Below, one piece after another: positions 23,176 through 33,251 of a DNA stretch of 64,000 nucleotides. The notes under the pieces are model-generated. The model worked only from the letters and a program-made list of their open reading frames with translations, had not been told where the DNA came from and did no database searches. Position numbers and translations under genes: made by a program. The stretch spans positions 57,194,001-57,258,000 of the forward strand of contig CM053158.1 in assembly GCA_028571685.1 (NCBI GenBank). Direction: 5' to 3'. Numbering within the stretch: position 1 is the first letter of the stretch; each line of letters starts with the position of its first letter. This DNA comes from Heterohyrax brucei (Eukaryota > Chordata > Mammalia > Hyracoidea > Procaviidae).

Positions 23176-24356
23176 TGTTTAAACCGTTGTTCATTTAATG
23201 ACTACCCTATGTCATGGATTGTACTGGCTGCTGATTATAAGAGGATGGAAAAAAGATACATTATCCATGTGACAGAGGACACGAAGTTGACACATAGAAA
23301 AGAAGCGCATCTTGGCCACCAGAGAGGGCAGGTTTGAGGAGAATAAACCACACTGGAAAACAGAAACAGTCCATTTCTCAGTAACTGTAACAAAGCCAGT
23401 TATTCCTTCTCTTTTAGAAAGAGGACTTTTCCTTGGATTCAGCTCCATTTGGGATGATTGGCTTGCTTACATACAAGCTGTTATGAAGAGTATCTGTTTT
23501 AAATGCCAGATACATGTCAAACAATGATATTCTCACATAGGAGAGACTCAGGGGAACTGGTGCTAATGGAGAGAACACCATATTCACAGCTTGTATCTGA
23601 CACTCCCTCCGGGGCATACAGCCGTGGAGTAGAATTGAATCACAGGATCTTGGGCATCTTACCCTTCGCCATCCCCCTCTTGCCTGGTTAGATGAGTTCA
23701 CATAAGTTAGTCATATGTGATTTAACTGTAGAATGATTCAGAATGTTGCAGACAGTGATTCATTCTAACTTTGTGAGAAAGAAAGCTTCACTGAAAAGGG
23801 AAAGTTTGAGTTCATTCTTAAAATAATGTAAAGGTTTCATCCTGGGCAAAAGTGTACAGGTGCTAATATGTAATTGACTTACAAAGCCTAGTTCTTCTAC
23901 ACAGACCTTAGGGAGCCTCACCAGCACCTGAGTTTCTATCTTTGACCCTATGGAATCATTGCTGAGTGTTTTTTGTGCCGTTGTTCTGGCAAGTTTTTCC
24001 CCACCCCATGGTTATTTGTAACTTCTGCTATATCAAACTTTGGTACTAACAGCATTTAATAGCTATCATTAGAGAGCATGCTTCTGCTTACTGGTGACCC
24101 TGCTGTGAATGGTAATGTGAGATTTTCTTTTGGGGGAGTAGCCTAATCTCTTAATTGGTTTGAAAATTATTGCTCATTTATTCTGTTCTTAAGACATTGC
24201 CTGTTTATTGAACTTCGCTAAGTTTGTATTTTCATTATATTCGAATTCTACGTAGGTGCGATCTGTTTGAAGAGATTTCTTGTTACCCTCTAGGTAGCCT
24301 GCTCACCTTTCATCATAGCTTGTTGAGCAAATGCATCTGTAAAAAGCTCTTTCAAA
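23176..24356. other. Unique intronic sequence
   Basis: No gene or clear repeat is recognised. Short overlapping open frames near 23.2-23.7 kb occur on both strands and look like chance. Confidence 0.45.
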
Positions 24357-24750
24357 ATCATTGTGCTAAGCATTTCACATGTGTTACCTTCATTTAAGCT
24401 TTTCAACAACCTTATGGACTAAGCCAAAACCAAACCCACTGCCACTAAGTCAATTCCAACTCATCGGGACCCTGTAGGACAGAGTAGAACTGCTCCATAG
24501 CGTTTCCAAGGAGCATCTGGCAGATTCGAATGGCCAACCTTTTGGTTAGCAGATGCAGCCCTTAACCATTATGCTGTCCAGGTTTCTTTAGGGACTAGGT
24601 ACTATTGTTATTCCCATTTTATAAATGAGAAAACCAGGTTCAAGATAGGTTACGTAACATGTCCAAGACCCCAGGTTTTGTAACTTTCGAAAATGAGAGC
24701 ATCCATCAGGAATTGAGAGTGGACTTTGAGTCTCACCCCTACTGTGTATT
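24357..24750 (-). repeat. MIR split by a SINE
   Basis: The MIR 3' part ('aagcatttcacatgtgttac', 'caacaaccttatggact') ends at 24422. It resumes with 'gactaggtactattgttatt', 'cccattttataaatgagaaa', 'aagaccccag' after 24590. The intervening 165 bp is a SINE. Confidence 0.8.
24424..24588 (-). mobile_element. AfroSINE inserted in a MIR
   Basis: 'aaccaaacccactgccacta', 'gtaggacagagtagaactgc', 'tccaaggagcatctggcaga' and the head 'cttttggttagcagatgcag' form a complete copy. A short 'ggacta' repeat borders it on both sides. Confidence 0.9.
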
Positions 24751-25498
24751 AGTTGTGTGACTTTGAGACATGCTGTGTCAGTTTTCTGAATCAGTGCAAG
24801 GGCTAACCATTACTGTACTTTCCAAATAGGGTTCTGGAAAGGATCAAAATAAAAAAATGACGGTTCAAGTAATGATAACCTTTTAAGAGTTAAGTGCTGT
24901 ACAAGTGTAAGGTATTCATTTTCTCATAAGTTTCATGTGTTAATTTGATATACTGAAATAATGGGATTTTAATATCAGGCTGTATATACCTATATGCTTT
25001 GCAATTAGTGTAGCAAAATTGTGAATCCATTGTTGGAGGTTTTGATGCGTCACGCTTCATGACTCGCCTTTTTCTGTGAGTGTTATCGAATAATCTGGGT
25101 AATAAATTCCCTGCATTACCTCATTCTTCATGTTAATTATAAAAGATTTTCTCATACCTATTTATCAAGTCAAGAAAAGTATGGTCTTTTTTTTTTTTTT
25201 GCTCACAGACCTCTGAATATGGAATATGTGCAGACAGATGAACATGATGGATTTAAATTTACATTACTGGAAAATTCTAGTCAGTGTCTTGACTTTTGTT
25301 ATATCCTTATTTGTTATATCACTTTGTATCTTTTTGATCTCTTTTTATGAAAAAGGTGATTAGCTAAGGTAATTAAACTGTCTCTGATTTTTAAGAATAT
25401 ACCTTTAATGCAAATCTAGGAGGCCGTAAGCGTGCATAGGAAAGTCTGAATCTTTTCCTATTCATAGGATACAAGGAATAACAAGTTGCTAGTTTGGG
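24751..25498. other. Unique AT-rich intronic sequence
   Basis: A poly-T run lies at about 25186-25200. No gene is seen. Confidence 0.45.
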
Positions 25499-25664
25499 GA
25501 AACTCTGGAGGCATGCTGTGTTTGCTAACCAAAAGGTCAGCGGTTCAAATCAACCAGGTGCTCCTTGGAAACTCTATGGGGCAGGTCTACTCAGTCCTAT
25601 AGGTTCACTATGAGTTGCAATCAATTTGACGGCTCTGGGTTTGTGGGTTTTTTTTTTTTTTTTT
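25499..25664 (+). mobile_element. AfroSINE, head internally deleted
   Basis: 'gaaactctggaggcatgctg' runs straight into 'tttgctaaccaaaaggtcag', so the A-box neighbourhood is shortened. The body 'ctccttggaaactctatggg' and the tail 'gcaatcaatttgacggctct' are intact and are followed by a T-run. Confidence 0.85.
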
Positions 25665-25976
25665 TGGTTTTTAGTTTTGAAATATTGCATGAGACACCAT
25701 GAAAGATAACAATTTAAGTATAAACCATGGGGGAAAAAAACATAAGTACATGAAATTCTAGATGACACTATTCATAAAAAGAATACTTCTAGATAATACT
25801 GTAGAAAATCCAGAAGGTAGTATTTAACAAATAGCAAAATGAATGGTAGTTGAATTCAAGTTCAGAGTAGAGATTGGTGGAGTTGTGTAGGTTAATATGG
25901 TAATGTTATATATTGGTAATTATTAATTTAATACTAAATATTTACTTCTTAATATTTTCTGTGACTTTTGTGTCAT

Positions 25977-26150
25977 GGAAACCCTGAGGGCGTAGTAGGC
26001 TGACTGTTACACCTGCTAACCAAAAGGTCGGCAGTTCAAATCTGCCAGGTGCTCCTTGAAAACTCTTTGGAGCAGTTCTGCCCTGTCTGTAGGGTCACTG
26101 TGAGTCAGACCCAGCTTGACAGTAGTGAGTAGAGTTTTCTGGTTTGTTTG
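25977..26150 (+). mobile_element. AfroSINE
   Basis: 'aaaccctgagggcgtagtag', 'taaccaaaaggtcggcagtt' (B-box region), 'gtgctccttgaaaactcttt', 'gagtcagacccagcttgaca'. It ends about 140 bp before the SUCLG2 splice acceptor. Confidence 0.88.
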
Positions 26151-26292
26151 TTTTATATTTTATGCTGTGGCTTTGTTTTAAGAAAACAGACCCACTGGGG
26201 CTTTTTTAATTGTTGCTGTTGTTTAGACAGTTACTTTTTAGAATATCCACTGTCAGGATTCTAAAAAGACGACTTCCTGTTTTTGACTCCAG

Positions 26293-26413
26293 GTTGAAGC
26301 CATCCTCGTCAATATTTTTGGTGGAATTGTGAACTGTGCCATCATTGCCAATGGCATCATCAAGGCCTGCCGGGAGCTAGAACTCAAGGTGCCTCTGGTG
26401 GTCCGGCTTGAAG
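26293..26413 (+). CDS. SUCLG2: SUCLG2 penultimate coding exon (succinyl-CoA ligase, GTP-specific beta subunit)
   Basis: The 121-bp exon translates in phase 0 to 40 residues: [20 protein letters not shown], then [20 protein letters not shown], plus one extra base (G). This matches the C-terminal ligase-CoA domain of SUCLG2. The NIFGGI and VRLEG segments are conserved from bacterial SucC to man, while NCAIIANGI and [10 protein letters not shown] are closer to the GTP-form SUCLG2 than to the ATP-form SUCLA2. The protein pairs with SUCLG1 in the mitochondrial matrix and interconverts succinyl-CoA plus GDP and phosphate with succinate, CoA and GTP in the citric acid cycle. The acceptor is 'tgactccag' after a pyrimidine-rich tract. 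The donor is gaag|gtgagt, a near-consensus site. One residue (NGII) differs from the NGIT I recall in human. The function is known for the family; the assignment is by sequence recognition. Confidence 0.97.
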
Positions 26414-26654
26414 GTGAGTAATGATGGATTTGCACTATGTCAGCACCCCTCCTCTAAGGTCAAGTGACCAGAGTTTTCTGTACTCACCTACTCTTCATGG
26501 CAACTTAGTGAAATACTAGATTAGTTAGGATGAAGCCAGTGTAGTACAGTAGCACTTCTCGGTGCTCTAACAGGCTGATGAGGATTCCAGCTCTCCCAGA
26601 ATAGTGTGTGTTAGGATTCCCGAGACTTCTCAAACTTAAGATTCCTGACTGAAA

Positions 26655-26832
26655 CAGATGGTTTGCTACCCTACAGATTGGAAGTTTGAGCCAATCCAGT
26701 GGTACTGGAGAATAAAAGTCTTAGTGATTTGGTTCTGTTGATACTATAGCCAAGACAACCTGAAGAGCAGTTCTACCTTGTCACACACATGTGGTAGCCA
26801 TGAGTCAGAATCAACTTGATTAGTAACTAACA
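26655..26832 (+). mobile_element. AfroSINE, old and diverged
   Basis: 'ctacagattggaagtttgag', 'tcttagtgatttggttctgt', 'agcagttctaccttgtcaca', 'ccatgagtcagaatcaactt' follow the long-subfamily order with many changes. Confidence 0.7.
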
Positions 26833-26929
26833 GTAGTGACGTTCCACAGAAGAGCCCTCTCATGAACATTTCATGAGATTCATATTTTGTGAAAAGCACT
26901 CTGAGAGATACTCTCCCAAGAGTGGTTAA

Positions 26930-28000
26930 CGATGGGGTTTTGAAATTTGGTCATCTCAGGACCCCTTTACCCATTAAAACTGAGGACCCCAAACAGTGTC
27001 TGTTTGTTTTGTTTTATGTCAATACTTTGTAATTAATTTAATTGATTAATTTAGTAATGAGAATGTCTGGAAATTTTTTAAATATTTATTCATTGTTTAA
27101 GAATAAATCCATTGCGAGTAAACATGAAAATAATATTGGCATGAAAACCAGTTCTGTTATTGTAGTAACAATAGCAGCATTGTTTAACACTTTTGAAAAT
27201 CTTTTTAATATCTGGCTTCATCTGCTTGTGCACTCAATCTCTTGCAATATGTTGGTTTAGATGAAGTATATGGAGAATAATCTTGCTCCACAGACATGTT
27301 TGGGAAAAGGAGGAGCTTTAAATAATCTTTTTATATACTTGTGTGCATTCTTCTTTGGTACTGCATTGACAATCTATACATAATGATTTCTTAATGATTG
27401 CAAGTATCTCAGTGAAACTCCATTGGTATACCTGCACATTAAATGTCTTGCTCTCTTACCTATACATGATTTATACCATCCTGCATTGAGCATTTGGAAA
27501 ATACCAGATTGTGCAACTCTTTTGAAGATTGATACATTTCAATACATGATATTTAGAAAAAAAAATTGCTAATATCAACACCAGTCTCTTCAGAAAAACC
27601 TGTAAGTAGTAGAAACTTATTAAGTTCACAGTGCTGGATTCAAGTTTTCAGAAAATTTAATTTTTAGTCGAAGCTGTAGATTTTATTATTGGCTATAAAG
27701 TTGTCAGTTGGTTTTCTTGAAATGGCAGACTTATTTCAGTTATTCTCAAGAAGATGCCTGCCAGATAAGTAAGTCTAACCAACATAATGTCTGTCACTCA
27801 TATAAAACTGGTTTTTCATGTAAAAAGTAGGTAGTTTAGCTTGATATTCAAATAACTGCTCAAATGTTTTCCTCAAATGAATCATCATGGTTTACTTTGT
27901 AGCAGATAAATACACGTAAGAAGGTGTTTCTCATTTGATCACAGAGTATTAAGAAGTCACATGCTCAAGGTTGAGATTTTGTAAAACAAATACTTTTTAC
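26930..28000 (-). mobile_element. Old hAT-like DNA transposon relic
   Basis: It begins 'ctcaggacccctttaccc ... actgaggacccc', the edge of a long ancient mammalian repeat I remember but cannot name securely. On the minus strand about 27225-27290 reads SPYTSSKPTYCKRLSAQAD, which resembles the C-terminal region of hAT/Charlie-type transposases. Stops and frameshifts are frequent. Its outer limit at about 28 kb is a guess. Confidence 0.5.
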
Positions 28001-29941
28001 TGTTCATCCAGTAAATTCTGACTGGAAATTAGTCATTTAAGTGTGTGAGAGTGATCCCCAAATCCTACCCACAATATAAATAAATACAGGCAATCACTTG
28101 AGCAGATTTCTACATGACAGGCTTGGGAAGTAAAGTTTCCCCAGCTCTTTGTGGCAGTGTACTTCCTTATAGACCTTCTCAAGGTAAGGTCCCAGGGAAA
28201 TAGGTGTTGAGCCTGCTGTGTATCCCTGTCCTTTAGAGTCAGTGCTCCCCCAGCTACAGCCTCTGCTCTCTTTGTTTCTTTCTTTGTGTCCCCTTTTGCT
28301 CTCTCTTACTCTCTGCCCCTTTCCGTCCTCTCTTTCTCCCTGAGACACTCTGATTCACAGACTTAGATTGTCATGGTATGGACTAGTAGAAATGATGATT
28401 ACAAAAGAAAATTGAAAGTAGCAGAAGTTCTAAGTGACAGGATTTAATATGGACATGAAAATGTATCAGTGAATTAAATCTTCTTATAATATAATTGATT
28501 CCTATAAAAATAGTTTCAGTAAAAGGGAAACAACTTGCAAAGCTGTACTAAAAAGAAAATTGGTCAAGGTGTTTGTGGGTTTTAGTGTTGGTATAATTCT
28601 GATTAAAATGTTGATGTCGGATTAGTTTCAGGATCGAAGTGACTCGTGACCCTCTTTGCTATAAGCAATCCAAAGTAGTGTCTGTCACTTGCAAATGAGT
28701 AGCTGTGAGTACATCCTGTGATAGACTCCTTCTTTCTAATGATCCTCTCTGTGCCTGTGTTGTCAGCTGCCCATTGCCATCAGTCAGTCCATAATTATTT
28801 GTAATAGCCCCAGCCTTAGTCTCAAACAACTCTTCATATTCCTAGAAAAGAGGTAGACACTTTTATTTTAACCTAAAATACTAAAAAGGAGCCCTCCTTT
28901 GATTTTCACACTGTGTTTAATATTTCAGAAGTATTAAGTGATCCCTGTAATACCTGGATGATACATGTGCTGAAATATGCAAAGTACCACACCCAAGGTT
29001 ATAGCCGTTAATAATTTCTGTCAGCCGCATCAAAGGTTTATCTCAGCCACTAGGAAGAAGCTTAGAATTTCCTAAATTTGTTAGATAATTAGATTTGTAT
29101 TAAGTTAACGCACATCCGAGCTACATGCCTGTGGTTTTCTTAATTAGTTAACTTGTATATTAATAAGTATCCTGTACAGGTCACTAAGCTTTAGGCACTA
29201 AGGAGGAAGCAAAGAAATATGAGATGATCTCAGTTTCAAGATAACTGGGGAAATTTAAAAGTAGAAAAAAAAAATTAGCTGTACGATTACAAACAGTATA
29301 CGTAAAATGCTAACACGTGGGCAACCTCTCAGTACCTGCTCCTGTCTTAGGAGCAGAGCAGTAGCCATCATGGTGTCCCAGGCAGCCCTCAGCCTGGCTT
29401 GCAGAATTCTTGGAAACCAGTTTTAGGTTGATAACCTCACAGTGTCTGCTAGTATCATGAGGGATTGAATATGATGGCTTATGATGAGTTCAAAGAGGAC
29501 ACTTTATTTTATATAGGCTACAAATAGCCACGATGGCCACCTTGGCCACTAGTATCCATTCACTGTAGTAGCACCTAACCTACAGTAGACACCTGAGACC
29601 TCCATCAACAGAGCAAAACAGGAGAGAACTTTTGAGGCTTTTCTTCTGGAGTCTTAGCTGGTGTTCTTTTCTTCCTCTGTGGGCATTGGCATCTCAGGTT
29701 ATAAACATCCTTAGGTAGGGGCTCACACACTCAACGTTGTAGTGCCAGGGGTAGTCAGTGATTTGGGGGAGTCCAGCAACTTCACACCAACATAAAATTG
29801 ATAATACCCGTCTGAAAGTTGTATCATTTCTTCACAATAAACAAAGGCAAGATAAAGAATTGTGCTTTAACTGTACCCTTGACAGTGATGGTGGATAAGA
29901 AAGCATAGAAATTTGGAGAAGACATAAAGGGCACATTATTG
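28001..29941. other. Unique intronic sequence
   Basis: A pyrimidine-rich patch (28258-28345) gives a meaningless antisense open frame. No gene or other repeat is recognised. Confidence 0.45.
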
Positions 29942-30121
29942 TTTATTGTTTTTGTTGTTGTTAAGTGCCACTGAGTTGCATTCTACTCATGGTGACTCCA
30001 CGTAACAGAGTTGAGCTGCCTCGCAGGTTTCCTGCGCTTTAATTTTTACAGAAGTAGGTTGCCACTACCAACCCTTTGCCTGGTAGCCCAAGTGCTTAAT
30101 TGTTGCACCACCAGCTCCTCA
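29942..30121 (-). mobile_element. AfroSINE with (GTT)n-type tail, diverged
   Basis: 'tttttgttgttgttaagtgc', 'ttctactcatggtgactcca', 'agaagtaggttgccactacc', 'attgttgcaccaccagctcc'. The GTTGTT tail is shared with the RTE LINE 3' ends in this window. Confidence 0.78.
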
Positions 30122-30677
30122 GAGGGCCCTATAAAGGGAATTAAATCAAGCCAAGCCATTGCTACTTATGCTAAGGAAATGCAGACTCCTGTAAAGTATG
30201 TATCACTTAACATGACTGTCTTTTGTATGTAGCAGAGCCAACTTTCATTGGCATACCCCTTTTTTAACCTTTTATAACCAGTATCAACTACTATAATTAC
30301 GGTAGATATACAAAGGTAAGTAAAAGAAACCTTATAAAAAGAATATCCAAATGGAGTATGGAAATCTATGTATGTTTTGAATCATTATCAAGGATGAGGG
30401 ACTATCCTAGAAAGAAGAGCCAGAAGCAAATCATTAGCTCTGTGTTCCACAAATAAGAGGTAACACTTGAATCATAAGAGAGGTAAAGACTGCAAATTGG
30501 GTAGATCAGAAGACTATGCAGATAAAAGTTACTTTGCAGTAATACATAATGGCTGAGAGAATGGAACGGGATAAACAAGTTAGTAACTGAAGTCTAGGTG
30601 GTTAAGTAGAATCTAAAACCCAGGTAAAACTGCCACACAGAAGGGAAAGTTAGATGGAGGCAAGGACAGAGATAGAA

Positions 30678-30858
30678 AAAAAAAAAAAACTTGGCCATCA
30701 AATTAATTCCAACTCATGGTGACCCTGTAGGACAGAATAGAACTGCCCCATAGGATTTTTTTTTATGAAAGCAGACTGCCACATCTTTATCCTATGTGAG
30801 TTCAGACCTTTCAGTTAGCCACTGAGCACTTTAACCACTGTGCCAGTAGAGCTCCATA
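30678..30858 (-). mobile_element. AfroSINE (long subfamily) with poly-A tail
   Basis: Its A-rich tail is at 30678-30690. It continues 'cttggccatcaaattaattc', 'gtaggacagaatagaactgc', 'aagcagactgccacatcttt', 'ctttaaccactgtgccagta'. Confidence 0.85.
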
Positions 30859-31361
30859 GAGTTAAAAGAGAGAAAGGGGGAACTTTATTTTTCTCAGTCT
30901 AGTGGTCATAAAAACAATGGTGTAGTTGATGGACTCAGGAAAGTCAGAGTGGGCAGCCGTCAGAAAAAAATGGGAAAGAATTAAAGCATATTATAGTCAC
31001 CCTAAGTTTCTGATGCAGCTAGAATTGGACATGAAGATAGAATTGTGGCAGCAGGCTGCTGGAAGGATGAGGAACAAAGTCAGAGATAAGATGTGGGAAT
31101 GAATACAGGGCATCATCCAAGAAAAGGTGTGATAAAGAAATGCAAATGTCACTCTCATACTCAGGACTGACTTCCTTAAAAATTATTCCTCTCAATACAG
31201 CTCAAATAAAATGAGAAATCAACTGAAAACAAATATATCTTGTCACAGATCTGACTCTCAGTGTTTCCAGCTTGGGGGGGTGGGGGCAGGAAATCACTAA
31301 CTGCAGGGACCTTTGGGGATTTTCTCTTTCATTCAACTTGATTTTTTTATTTTTCTCCAGG
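30859..31361. other. Unique intronic sequence
   Basis: No gene or repeat is recognised. A short G-run lies at 31274-31287. Confidence 0.45.
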
Positions 31362-32131
31362 TGTTGTTAAGTGCCATCAAGTCTTTTCCAACTCATAGTG
31401 GCTGTGTACAACAAAACTGAACAATGCCCAGTCCTTTGCCATTCTCACTATGTTTGAGCCTGTTATTGCAGCCAGTGTTATTCCATCTCCTTGATAATCT
31501 TCATCTCTCACTGACCCTTTGCTTTACCAAGCATGATGTCCTTCTTCAGGGACTGGTCCCTCCTGAGCACTTGTCCAAAGTAAGTGAGACAAAGTCTATA
31601 CATTCTTGCTTCTAAGGAGCATTCTGGCTGTATTTCTTCCAGACAGACTGGTATGTTGTCCTGGCAGTCCATGATACATTAAATATGCTTTGCTGATGCC
31701 ATAATTCGCGTGCATCAATTCTTCTTTGGTCTTCCTTATTCATTGTCCAGCTTGCACATGCCTATGAGGCAATTGTACCTTAGTTCTCAAAGCAACATCT
31801 TTGCTTTTGAATACTTTAAAGAAGTCTTTTGCAGCATGTTTGCCCAGTGCATTTGATTTCTTGACTGCTGCTTCCATGGCCACTGATTGTGGAACCAAGT
31901 AAAAAGAAATTCTTCACAGTCTCAGTCATTTCTCCATTTATTATGAGGTTTCCCAGTGGTCCAGTTGTGAGGATTTTTGTTTTCTTTACCTTGAGGTATA
32001 ATCCACACTGAAGGCTATGGTCTTGCATCTTCGTCAGAAATACTTCAAGTCCTTTTTGCTTTCAGTGAACGAGATTATGTCATCTGCATATTGCAGGTTG
32101 TTAATGAGACTTCCTCCAATCCTGCTGCCTA
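31362..32131 (-). mobile_element. RTE-type LINE, 3' part with reverse-transcriptase motif
   Basis: On the minus strand, 32131 down to 31362 covers the RT active-site region to the 3' end. The catalytic YADD is encoded at 32079-32090 in the context NNLQYADDIISFTES. It is followed by the readable frame MQDHSLQCGLYLKVKKTKIL ... INGEMTETVKNFFLLGSTIS (32028-31816), which is the conserved order of RTE/BovB reverse transcriptases. The + strand begins 'gttgttaagtgccatcaagt', the RTE 3' tail. Stops occur, so it is dead. It is the donor-type LINE whose tail matches the local SINEs. Confidence 0.88.
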
Positions 32132-32278
32132 AAAAAACCCAGTGCCGTCTAGTGGATTCTGAGTCATAGCAACCTTATAGGGCAGAGTAGAACTGCTCCA
32201 TAGAGTTTCCAAGGAGCACCTGGTAGGTTTAAACTGCCAGCCTCTTGGTTAGCAAACACAGCACTTAACCACTACACA
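32132..32278 (-). mobile_element. AfroSINE, left member of an inverted pair
   Basis: 'aaaaaaacccagtgccgtct', 'agggcagagtagaactgctc', 'agtttccaaggagcacctgg', 'acagcacttaaccactacac'. It ends only a few bases before the next, oppositely oriented SINE. Confidence 0.9.
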
Positions 32279-32284
32279 CTTGAC

Positions 32285-32444
32285 TATCAACCCTGATGGC
32301 ATAGTGGTTAAGTCCTATAGCTGCTAACAAAAAGGTCAGCAGTTCAAATTCACCAGAGGCTCCTGGAAAACTCTACGGAGCAGTTCTCCTCTGCCCTCTA
32401 GGGTTGCTGTGAGTCAGAGTCGACTCAAAAGCAGTGGGTTTTCC
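32285..32444 (+). mobile_element. AfroSINE, right member of an inverted pair
   Basis: 'aaccctgatggcatagtggt', 'aaaaaggtcagcagttcaaa', 'ctcctggaaaactctacgga', 'gagtcagagtcgactcaaaa'. The RTE-like motif 'cctgctgcct' before the pair and 'cctgatgctt' after it suggest the pair sits inside the RTE element. Confidence 0.9.
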
Positions 32445-32794
32445 TGATGCTTAGCTGCCAAGTGCCGTCGATAAATTCCTCCACAAATCTCTTCATATTT
32501 AGTTATATTTTGTCTAACTTCAGAGTAAGATGTAGTTCATGCTAGGTTTTTTTATGTAAATAAAAGCACTCTTCTTTGACTGTGGTGGCAGAGAAGAACA
32601 AAGCAGTATGAAGAGGAAGGAATATTTTGGACAGACCCAAGTGATGCTTTCTATGTAAGCTGACACGTTATATATACTCTCTGTCTTAGCCGCTGTCCTT
32701 CCCATTTATCTTTATTTGGATTTATATTGAAATTGGTCCACATACCCAGAAAACACAGCATTCTCTAGCCACAAAAAGTGAGATAACAAAGGGG
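32445..32794. other. Unique intronic sequence after the SINE pair
   Basis: A short SINE/RTE-like 'gccaagtgccgtcga' occurs at 32458-32472. Nothing else is recognised. Confidence 0.45.
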
Positions 32795-33251
32795 TGTTGT
32801 ATGAGTTTCCTAGAACTGCTGTAATGAAAAATGCTACAAGCTGAGTGGCTTAAAATCACAGAAATTTATCATCACAGTTGTGGAAGCTGGAAATATGAAC
32901 ACATGGTGTTGGCAGGGTTGTGGCCATCTGAGGGCTCTAAGGGAGCATGTGTTCTATGCCTCTCTCTTTGTTTCTGGTGATGCCCAACAAACCTTGGCAT
33001 TCTTTGTTTTGTAGACCTATAATTCCAGTCTCTGTCTCTATCTGTGTATGATTGTATTTCCTCTGGGTTTCTCTGTCTCTTATGTATGCACACCCATCGT
33101 GTTAAATTGAGACCCACGCTACTCTAATATGACCTCTTGTTAACTGATGGTCTTCTTTAAAGATGTTAATTCAAAACTAGATCACATTTAAAGGTACAAA
33201 GGATCAGAATTTCAGCATATCTTGCTGGGGGACACAATTCAATCCTTAACA
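32795..33251 (+). mobile_element. MLT1-type solo LTR (ERVL-MaLR)
   Basis: 'gagtttcctagaactgctgt', 'gagtggcttaaaatcacaga', 'gttggcagggttgtggccat', 'accttggcattctttgtttt', 'aatatgacctcttgttaact', and the end 'gggggacacaattcaatcct' match the MLT1A consensus from start to end. No matching 5-bp target duplication could be confirmed. Confidence 0.88.

Larger units (their letters stand above)
1..26292 (+). other. SUCLG2: SUCLG2 intron before the penultimate coding exon (partial)
   Basis: This is everything upstream of the splice acceptor at 26291-26292. I looked for the preceding SUCLG2 exon (the part of the ligase domain just before the VEAILVNIF segment) and did not see it, so the whole stretch is read as one intron that extends beyond the left edge. 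Its contents are repeats (listed separately), one processed pseudogene and unique AT-rich sequence. That it is intron is inferred from the exon downstream. Confidence 0.85.

Noticed and set aside
25977-26150. tRNA-like sequence with A- and B-box features
   Set aside because: It is the head of an AfroSINE, as are all similar hits in the window; no genuine tRNA gene was seen.
26253-26435. 60-codon antisense frame over the SUCLG2 exon
   Set aside because: It is the reverse shadow of a conserved coding exon with proper splice sites.
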